Position numbers and translations under genes: made by a program. Positions 57,355 through 64,000 of a stretch of DNA of 64,000 nucleotides are shown here, in pieces. How positions within the stretch are numbered: the first letter of the stretch is position 1; each line of letters starts with the position of its first letter. Source of the stretch: Phyllostachys edulis (Eukaryota > Streptophyta > Magnoliopsida > Poales > Poaceae); the NCBI GenBank assembly GCA_036346405.1, contig CM070563.1:24533022-24597021 (forward strand), read 5' to 3'. The notes under the pieces were generated by a model. It was not told where the DNA came from. It made no database searches and saw only the letters and a list, made by a program, of their open reading frames with translations.

Positions 57355-57626
57355 AGTTGGATGATGAAATGCCAAGGAGGTGGTTCGATTGCTATCAAGG
57401 CGGAGTGCCGTGGATGCCCCCATGGCCACCACCTCAAGGACCGGAAACGGTGCTCAAGTTGTTCCACAAACAGGCTCAGAACATAATGATGAAGATCTCT
57501 GGAGAAACAAGAAGGCGGCTTGATGTTAGGGGATATATTCCTCAGGATGGATTTGTCATGGGCTACTTCCCTGTTCCACCAAATTTAGTGATTCCAGGCA
57601 TGCCAGCATTCAGCAAACCAACCGTT
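57355..57626 (+). pseudogene. Captured fragment, possibly Pol IV/V largest-subunit-like
   Basis: The ORF starting at 57,357 reads MPRRWFDCYQGGVPWMPPWP, ETVLKLFHKQAQNIMMKISG, then RRRLDVRGYIPQDGFVMGYF with PVPPN. The last block resembles the GY.PQ.GF....LPVPPNC segment of plant RNA polymerase IV/V largest subunits (NRPD1/NRPE1). The first block I cannot place. It is in frame with the following kinase fragment, giving a 210-codon chimeric ORF (57,357-57,989). Confidence 0.35.
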
Positions 57627-58225
57627 GATTGCGAACTACTGGTTGGAGATTTTTGCTTGGCTAGATGGCAACCTGATGGGGACATGGGTGTTGAAACAAG
57701 AGTCATTGGCACATTTGGTTATTTGGCACCTGAATATGATCAGAGTGGGCAAATAACCGAGAAGGCTAATGTCTACTCATTTGGGGTTGTTTTAGTGGAA
57801 CTTGTCACTGGACGCAAGGCTGTTGATATTAATAGACCAAAAGGCCAGCAATTCATAACTGAATGGGCACGACATTTACTGGAAGGGTATGTGATTGACG
57901 AGCTCATTGACCCACGTCTAGGGGGTCGCTTTTATAACATGAGGTCTCATCGCATGTTGCACGCAAAGAAACTCATGCATAAGGCATGACCCCCATTCAA
58001 GGCCGCGCATGCCCCATGTTCTCCGCATACTAGAGGGTGACATGGTCGTGGATTCTGGCTGCATCTCTACTCCGAGCAGTGACGCTAGTAGCATGAGCCG
58101 GTGGATGCTAAACGATCAGCAGCATTATCAAGAGCAGAGCAGCCCAATTCAACAGGATTCACAGCGTGTGGACGGAGGAAAACACTCTTATGAGACCACG
58201 ACAATTGCCTGGTATCATGCTGCTT
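57627..58225 (+). pseudogene. Captured receptor-like kinase fragment (C-terminal half)
   Basis: It encodes the activation segment to the end of a PERK/RLCK-type Ser/Thr kinase: VGDFCLARWQPDGDM, TRVIGTFGYLAPEY, YSFGVVLVELVTGRKAVDI, IDELIDPRLGGRF. An extra base near 57,970 shifts the frame, after which DPHSRPRMPHVLRILEGDMV and the Ser-rich tail follow (58,009 on). The DFG motif reads DFC, and the N-lobe (P-loop, catalytic Lys) and catalytic loop are absent, so it cannot be active. No introns, although such genes have several, so it derives from mRNA. Confidence 0.85.
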
Positions 58226-58623
58226 CTCATGCTTCTGAGTGCCTAACAAGGGATCATGTCAGATATGTTGCTTCTCAAGTATATAGATATTCTCGGAGGT
58301 TTGCAGAAATCGGGATTGCAGAAGTTCTTGTCAACGCACTTTGTGAGCAAGTTGCTCCTTCCAGCTTTCCATCAGCGATTTCTGTCAATGATGAAATATG
58401 CCGGTCCATATCTGAAAATGGTGGGATTGATGTGCTTCTTTAGTGCATTGATGAGGCTAGTGAACAGAAGAACAAAGTTATAGCAAGATCTTGCTGCTCT
58501 TTGTTGTCTAAGCTCTCTGGAAGTGACGCAAACAGGGCTGCTATCATTCATCGAGATGGTTTTGATAGGCTCTTGAAGTTGATGGCCAGATTTTCTGAAG
58601 ACCTATCAATAATACAAGAGGTA
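58226..58623 (+). pseudogene. Captured armadillo-repeat protein fragment, part 1
   Basis: The frame reads RRFAEIGIAEVLVNALCEQ, ISENGGIDVLL, a TAG at 58,441, then KVIARSCCSLLSKLSGSDAN, AAIIHRDGFDRLLKLMARF and EDLSIIQEV. These are ARM-type helices like those of ARMC6-like plant proteins. The ARM sequence breaks off at 58,623 and continues at 59,473 after a coiled-coil segment. Confidence 0.65.
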
Positions 58624-59394
58624 TCTTCTACTTCGGAAGAGCACAAGGAACTGAAGAGCCAGTACCAAAATACGCTAGAAGAGAAGCAGATGTTGAATGA
58701 GAAGTATGAAACTGCAAAGAAAGAGCTTGAGGAAGCAATAGCCAAGTTGGAGGAGCAAATGAATGTAGACAAGTCAGAAAAAGAATTGCACATCTCAAAA
58801 TTTGAGAGACAGATTACATTGTCTGAGCTAAAATACATGGAGGAGATCCAGACCATGCAAGTGGAAACAACTGACAAAGATGAAGCGCTGTCAGCTAAGA
58901 TGCAGGAGCATGCAAGCTTACTCCATGAAAAAGATGAGTTGAAACAGCAGTTGCTAGAAGTTAGAAAGGAACTGGATGGTTCTTACCGTACCATAGCAAA
59001 TCAGGAAGAGCAAGCTTCAGTGCGGGAGATAAAGTGGGAGGCGTATAAGAAGTATACAGAGGATCAACTGGAAGCTGAGCAGCAACATTCTGCAGAGCTG
59101 GAAGTACAAGTATCAGCTCTTAAACAACAGCGGCAAGAAGCTAAGTTCCATTACAAGCACAAGGAAGAGCAAGTTTCTCTTAGGGAAGTTCAATGGGAGG
59201 CAGAGATCAACAAAATTCAGTGGATGAGCAAAAAAGCTCAGCATCAGTATGCTGCAAATTTAGAAAAACAAATCGGAACTCTTGCACAGCAGTTACAATT
59301 AGCTGAAACACAGTACAAGCAGAAGGTTACAGAAGAGAGGGAGAAGCCAAAGGATGCTGTGGAAACAAGATCCCGAGAATTTAGCCTGAACTGA
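58501..59394 (+). CDS. Chimeric ORF: ARM piece plus captured coiled-coil protein
   Basis: This is the longest open frame of the element, 297 codons. Its first ~42 residues are the ARM segment; from about 58,624 the protein is an uninterrupted coiled coil (EEHKELKSQYQNTLEEKQML, KKELEEAIAKLEEQM, EIQTMQVETTDKDEALSAKM, KDELKQQLLEVRKELDGSY) with an internal repeat around EEQVSLREVQWEAE. The donor protein is not recognised. The frame has stayed open while its neighbours decayed, which may reflect chance, composition or selection. Whether it is translated is unknown; no separate promoter is evident beyond the LTR. Confidence 0.5.
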   Translation: MLSKLSGSDANRAAIIHRDGFDRLLKLMARFSEDLSIIQEVSSTSEEHKELKSQYQNTLEEKQMLNEKYETAKKELEEAIAKLEEQMNVDKSEKELHISKFERQITLSELKYMEEIQTMQVETTDKDEALSAKMQEHASLLHEKDELKQQLLEVRKELDGSYRTIANQEEQASVREIKWEAYKKYTEDQLEAEQQHSAELEVQVSALKQQRQEAKFHYKHKEEQVSLREVQWEAEINKIQWMSKKAQHQYAANLEKQIGTLAQQLQLAETQYKQKVTEEREKPKDAVETRSREFSLN

Positions 59395-59472
59395 TCAACA
59401 GTGTCAAACAAACAACATGATAGATCCCAGATTCCTGACACGGCCTCTCCAAACCAAACAATGCAAGAACCA

Positions 59473-59620
59473 AATAATACAAGAGGTAATGTCTATGGTG
59501 GCAGTCCTTACACTGAGGTCACCGCGTGCAATGGGAGCAGGCTATGGTAATCTGGTGATACAGGCAATGCTAATGCAGCAGAAGCATGGTGGTGATTGTG
59601 TATCGGCTTGGGGGCAAGCC
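59473..59620 (+). pseudogene. Captured armadillo-repeat fragment, part 2
   Basis: Reads IIQEVMSMVAVLTLRSP then AGYGNLVIQAML, the direct continuation of the ARM segment that stops at 58,623. AATAATACAAGAGGTA occurs at both junctions (58,608-58,623; 59,473-59,488), so the coiled-coil piece sits between direct repeats inside the ARM sequence. Confidence 0.65.
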
Positions 59621-59640
59621 GAAATTCAAGGAGGGAGAAA

Positions 59641-59943
59641 TGTCACATACCAGCCTGCTTGACTGGGTTTGTCGTGGGCCGTGGGCCAGGATGCAAACAG
59701 GAGTTGTGCTACAAAGGGAGGAGGGACTGAACAGCAGAGGAACATCGAAGATATTGAACAACTGCCGGCTCTCTTCTTCCTCCCTGTGCTGCCCTTTTCC
59801 CCAGCCCCTCTATCCCGTTCCCAATTCCCTGCTGTTTCCTCTATCTCCATTCTCTTCTATTTCCTCCTCAGATCCACATCTATTGTATCCCAATTACCAA
59901 AACTATTGTACTGCTGGTGTCTATCAAGTGAAGGATCGTAACA
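59641..59943 (+). mobile_element. 3' LTR of the gene-capturing element
   Basis: 303 bp, preceded by a purine tract and followed by the CCTGA target repeat. Confidence 0.9.
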
Positions 59944-59948
59944 CCTGA

Positions 59949-61209
59949 CGAAGGATCGCTTCGATCGAACACCTGTGTTGCGCCTGCGGCGCGACCTTGT
60001 TGATTGAAGTTCTTGCATTCCTCTCTCTCTCCAGGTTTTTTTTCCTTTTGAAACTTCCTCTCCAGATTAGCCACAATACTGAAAGTACAATAGGGTTGCA
60101 AACCTTTCTGTCGCCCGGTCGAAATTTTCGGCATGTGTGAAGCCACCATCAGAATCTCTAGGGAGTTTGATTGTGTGGCTTGTGTCTGTTGGGGGCAAGG
60201 TCTGCACTAATTCCCAGCCGCTGCAAATGAGAAAGAGCAGGCTCTCCCAGCAAGTGCAATGTTGTTTCTGAATGGATGTGGCACAAGTTCCATGCTGTTA
60301 GGCATATGTTTACCTTGAACGGCCGGCCAGGCGTAGGATTTGCATTCGAGGGGTGCCTTAACTAGCGCTCCAAATGAGCTTCAGATGGGCTCCTTTTCTT
60401 GCTGCCCCGTCACCATCCACCGGAGCATTGTGACTGATTCTTTGCGTGCAATCTTCCCGCCGCCGCCGACGCCGTCATCGTCGCGTCGCATCGCGCTCTC
60501 CATGGGGTGGAAGAACCTTTCTTTGGTTAATTGTTTGTGTACTGAAGATAAAATTGATACGTGGACACGGCTAGAGGAATCCCCCAAATTGGGTCTTACA
60601 GGCAGCACTCTTTCCTCTGTTATACATGTACAATGCAAGTGTTGGTTGTAATCCCTTGGCCCTTGCAAGTCCACCTCCGCGTTTGATTTTCTGGACGATG
60701 AATTCCGGCAGTCGAATCTGTCATGGCCCCGATGCATCGATCGATGCTGTTCTCCCGACTGCAGTTATACTTATTTCGAACGTCCTACGCTGACAGATTG
60801 GCTTCACGCTCCTTGTGTGCGATCTTGGCTCGGCGACGACGATGAACAGTGCCCCATATGACCTCTAGAATCTATGAGCTCTAGACGAGAGGATAGTGTC
60901 CGCAGGTTGGTTTGCTCCGGTATCTCAGATTGATTCATTTAAACCATTCTTAATTGTCGACAAATAACTAGCAACTAAGTGCTGACTTCAGTCCAGAAGG
61001 GGAAGCAACTGATGATTTATATGAGAACGTTGTACACTAGTAGTAACAAATTAATTATCATGCACTTTTGAACGTTTTCTCTCTCACGCGTTTCTTGTCG
61101 CGCTACGTACCTATACGTACTTGAAAAGTGCTAACTGTTGCATATAGGTCCGTTTCCGAGGTCCGATTATGTCTGGACACTTTATCAAAACAAATGTCTA
61201 TTAGAGAGT
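59949..61209. other. Intergenic stretch, no gene recognised
   Basis: Mixed composition, with a GC-rich block at 60,450-60,510. ORFs at 60,340-60,651 (plus) and 60,381-60,737 (minus) overlap and show no domain. It may hold low-copy sequence upstream of a gene outside the window. Confidence 0.3.
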
Positions 61210-61446
61210 TGTTGGCCCACAATATCCATTAGTTAGTTTAGTCTCATATTGCTTATTTTGCATGAAGTGAGACATTCTCCTCCCATTAAAGAGGGGCAGG
61301 CGGCTATCATTGTACGTACAAACCTACGAGCAAAGAGATCAATAAAGAGAGAAGACTCGGACTACATCGTTGTATTCTTGTCTATTGTTTATTATTTGTG
61401 AATTGAAAGTTTCAATCGTCGGCAACGTGACCTCGATTATACAACA
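61210..61446 (+). mobile_element. Copia-type LTR, 237 bp, followed by a PBS
   Basis: Starts TGTTGGCCCACAATATCC and ends TTATACAACA. It is followed directly by TGTTATCAGCACGA, a copia primer site of the tRNA-Met-related TATCAGCACGA type. The internal region (61,447 to about 61,960) is a GC-rich leader and a purine-rich stretch without gag or pol; the second LTR is missing. Confidence 0.65.
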
Positions 61447-62044
61447 TGTTATCAGCACGATAACACTCTAAGCTAAGGTTTCCTCGTACGTTACTTTGAT
61501 CTAAGTTTTTAATTCTAGTGGTAATGTTCTTTTTAGTATATTAGTTTTTATTCTACTGTTCATTGCCGTCGATCCCATCGGCCATCCCGGCGCACGCCTC
61601 AGCGTGCGTGCCAATTGGCGTCAACGGGCCTTCCGACCATGCACCTCCGCGTACGCGCCACCAGCAACCACCGTCTAGGCACAACGACATGCCTCTGCAT
61701 GCACACTGCCGCCATGAACCGAGCACCGGACGTTGCCTCCGCACCACACAACAGACCGGGTGCGGAAGTTCTGTTGGAGGAGAAAAATGGCAATGGAGAA
61801 TAAATGATAGTGGAATGTAGGAGGAAATGGCAGTGGGGACTGGGGAGGATGGGTTCGGCTGGGATAAATGAGGATGGCTAGGGAGTAAAAAGGGTTGGAG
61901 AGGTTTTTACTAATGGGAGAGATGGCAGGGAAAAGAATGGACACGCAAGCGTTTTATTATATGTGGTTATTGAAAATATGAATAATTCATGAATGTTTGG
62001 ATCAAATAAACTAGTTATATGTTTCCGTTAATTTATTGCGTACA

Positions 62045-62240
62045 ATTTAAGGGGTTATCATGCTTCGAAAAATATCTGTGACCGTATTCGTTTCGATTCG
62101 TATTCGCTATGTACTTATATTCGACATAATTCGTATTCATATTCTATCCGGGATATTCGTATCTATATCCGCATCTGAGAAAAAAATATGAAAACAAATA
62201 CGGCAGAGCCATTATCCATCTGTATTCGATCCGTTTTCAC
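62045..62240. other. TATTCG-rich segment, possible hAT-type remnant
   Basis: Repeated ATTCGTATTCG and TCCGTTTTC words resemble terminal parts of a common grass hAT/MITE type. No inverted terminal repeat or target duplication could be defined. Confidence 0.25.
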
Positions 62241-62537
62241 CCATAGGTCTACGCCGTTCGACTCTGCACCCGTACCACCACCTCCATGGCATCGTCGTGC
62301 CGAGGCAGCCTCTGTGCCGCACCGCCTCCACATGTGCGTGCAGACGAGGCTAGGGGCTTCGAATCTGTCCCCTAGTGATGATGGAGTAGACGCCATTGCC
62401 GCCACCATCGCTCATGGCTAGGACGAGGTTGGGCACCGGGTGTATGCCGCCGCCACACCACTCATGCGTGCATGTGCGTGCAGTTAGGCCGAGCCACACT
62501 AGGGTTAGGGGAAACCCTAGCGGGCCGACTAAGCGGG

Positions 62538-63450
62538 TGTAACAACCCAAATTTGAGCTTCTGGAAAATTACTTGAACTTTATGGATTTTCAAAAAAAAA
62601 TTATGTATTTGGTGAATTTACAAAAACTCGGTTGTATTTTAGAAAGTCAAATAAAAAAATCCTTGCCCTAAATTAAATTATAAAAATCTGCAAGTCAATT
62701 GGAATATTAAAAGTCCTTTAAATTTGAACTCAAATTCAGTTTCAAATTCAAAACTAAAATCTCACATCAAAATTCAAACCTTCCTCCTTCTCTCTCCCCT
62801 CGGGCCAAATCCCTCTCCCGCGGCCCACTCTTTCCCCTCTCCCTTTCTCTTTCGCGCAGCCCAGCAGCCCATCCGGCCTAGCCGCACCAACCTCTCCCTT
62901 CCCTTCCTTCCCTCTCCCGCGTGGACCAGATGGCCCATGCACGCGCCTTGCCCGGCAGCATAGCCGCAACCCATGCTCACCATCTCCTCCCTCTCTCCAC
63001 CCATAACTTTTCAATTCTAGAATCCAAACATAGTAAACCATATGAGTTCTGGAATCTACACAAATTTTTCTACAGTTTTCTTGTCATGCACATTTCCTGA
63101 TTAATCCATATAATCCCTCGATTTCAATCCATAAGGTCATTCTATTGTGCTACTGAATAGCAGGCTTATCAATTTTGTATTTATTTTTCTACAGCATAAT
63201 AGGTTGCAAACCATGCAACCTACAGAAACTATAGACAACTATATAACTTTCCCTAGTTTTGACCGTAATTTAATTCGACCATCTACTATACGTAATAAGG
63301 CAAACATGGCTACTACCAATGGCAATGTAATTCTAGATAGCAGTGCTCTCGAGGCCATAACGTTTACACTACTCAACCAAATCTAGTGTTCTTGCACTCT
63401 ATGAAAATCTTAAATAATAACCTACAATATTCATAATATAGCAAGGCTAC
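62538..63450 (+). mobile_element. Gypsy-type LTR fragment
   Basis: Starts TGTAACAACCCAAATTTGAG, the usual opening of many large grass gypsy LTRs, then an A/T-rich U3 and a C/T-rich leader (62,760-63,000). The end is not recognised. The ORF at 63,147-63,386 shows no domain. It is cut at 63,451 by the next LTR. Confidence 0.5.
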
Positions 63451-64000
63451 TGTAACATCCCAATCTTCTTACTTTCAAAATCTTTTGAGTAGTTTAGTCC
63501 CTTGAAAAAATTCACCAAATTTTATTTGAATTTGATCAAGCTTAAATAAGACTTTCAAATGTCAAAACAATTTAATGTGACTAATCTGAACATCAATTAA
63601 TTCCAAAACTATTTTATTTGAGTTCTTTGTGCTTGGAAAATATTTTCCTGGAATTTTTCTGAGTTCCTTTGCTATGTTTAATTTACCATTTGAATTTTCT
63701 AGTATTTCTAAATTAGAAAAGCTATTTAAAAGCTTAGTGGACTCTTTGGGCTCAAACCCTATTCCCTTGGCACATTTCTTCCTCAACCCAACCCAACTGT
63801 CGTCCTAGTTCCACGCGCCAGCGGCCCAAACCACCTTCGCCGCCACGCGTCGCCACCGCGTCTCACACCCACGCTTCAGCCACTAATGGGTAGGTCCCAC
63901 CTGTCAAGTGTCCTTGTCGTCCCTAACATGGACTTCCTTCTTTGAGTCCGACACGCCTTCACCACCATGTTTCTTCCGAACATCTCGTCACCGCCTACTT
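63451..64000 (+). mobile_element. Gypsy LTR, 5' part, running off the window
   Basis: Starts TGTAACATCCCAATCTTC; the first ~340 bp match 7,660-8,010 closely (shared AATTCACCAAATTTTATTT, TCTGAACATCAATTAATTCC). It is the same family as the LTR that precedes the gag start at 9,665. The remainder lies beyond the window. Confidence 0.75.

Larger units (their letters stand above)
56203..59943 (+). mobile_element. Complete gene-capturing LTR retrotransposon, 3.7 kb
   Basis: Two 303-bp LTRs (56,203-56,505 and 59,641-59,943) start TGT(T/C)ACATACC and end GATCGTAACA. CCTGA flanks both sides (56,198-56,202; 59,944-59,948). The PBS TGGTATCAGAGCC starts at 56,508; a purine tract CAAGGAGGGAGAAA ends at 59,640. 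The LTRs differ at 16 of 303 positions, 15 of them transitions, so the insertion is moderately old. The interior has no protease, integrase or RT. It encodes a gag-like start followed by pieces of at least four host proteins without introns, so they were taken up as spliced RNA. The maize Bs1 element is the classic analogue. Mobilised in trans, presumably by a copia relative (PBS type). Confidence 0.9.

Noticed and set aside
57357..57989. Functional receptor-like kinase gene
   Set aside because: It has only the C-terminal half of the kinase fold, DFG is DFC, the catalytic loop is missing, it is frameshifted, and it lies between two LTRs with a target duplication.

Overview
The window is nuclear DNA of a grass (Poaceae). 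Spliced plant-type genes lie in a sea of nested LTR retrotransposons: Ty1/copia, Ty3/gypsy of the Tat type with an antisense extra ORF, CACTA, hAT-like and Stowaway-like elements, and a FAR1/MULE-type transposase. No bacterial, organellar or CRISPR signal was seen. Genus is not claimed. All calls come from reading the sequence; no database was searched.

Left part (1-20,646): the end of a CACTA element (1-856); a decayed FAR1-related transposase gene on the minus strand (about 1,971-5,497) whose introns and flanks are packed with an AGTAA/TTACT motif; a solo gypsy LTR (6,675-7,414); a 1.9-kb gypsy LTR with a gag start (7,660-9,910); two decayed LTR copies; a non-autonomous element with an inactivated ORF (11,790-13,234); copia LTR and gag fragments (13,557-16,745); and old LTR remains with short tandem and palindromic repeats (17,340-20,641).

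Middle part (20,647-48,836): one 28-kb composite copia element with three LTR pieces, flanked by GAACC. Its gag ORF is split by a complete 11.7-kb minus-strand Tat/gypsy element (24,297-35,964, target duplication GGAAG). Its 3' half carries a second, permuted Tat/gypsy element (about 37,860-47,052) in the order antisense ORF, PPT, LTR, PBS, gag, RT, cut off inside RT. Both gypsy elements carry the additional antisense ORF typical of the Tat lineage.

Right part (48,837-64,000): a repeat array that was the target of the composite, a 1.3-kb hAT-like element with 8-bp target duplications, and the one host gene that looks intact: a COR27-type cold/clock-regulated gene (minus strand, three coding exons, 199 residues) with an Evening Element in its promoter. 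About 1 kb upstream of that promoter lies a complete 3.7-kb LTR retrotransposon (56,203-59,943, target duplication CCTGA). Its interior is a string of captured host mRNA pieces: RopGAP, a possible Pol IV/V-like piece, a receptor-like kinase, an armadillo-repeat protein and a coiled-coil protein. This is the most interesting object in the window. Further LTR pieces close the window, the last running off its end.
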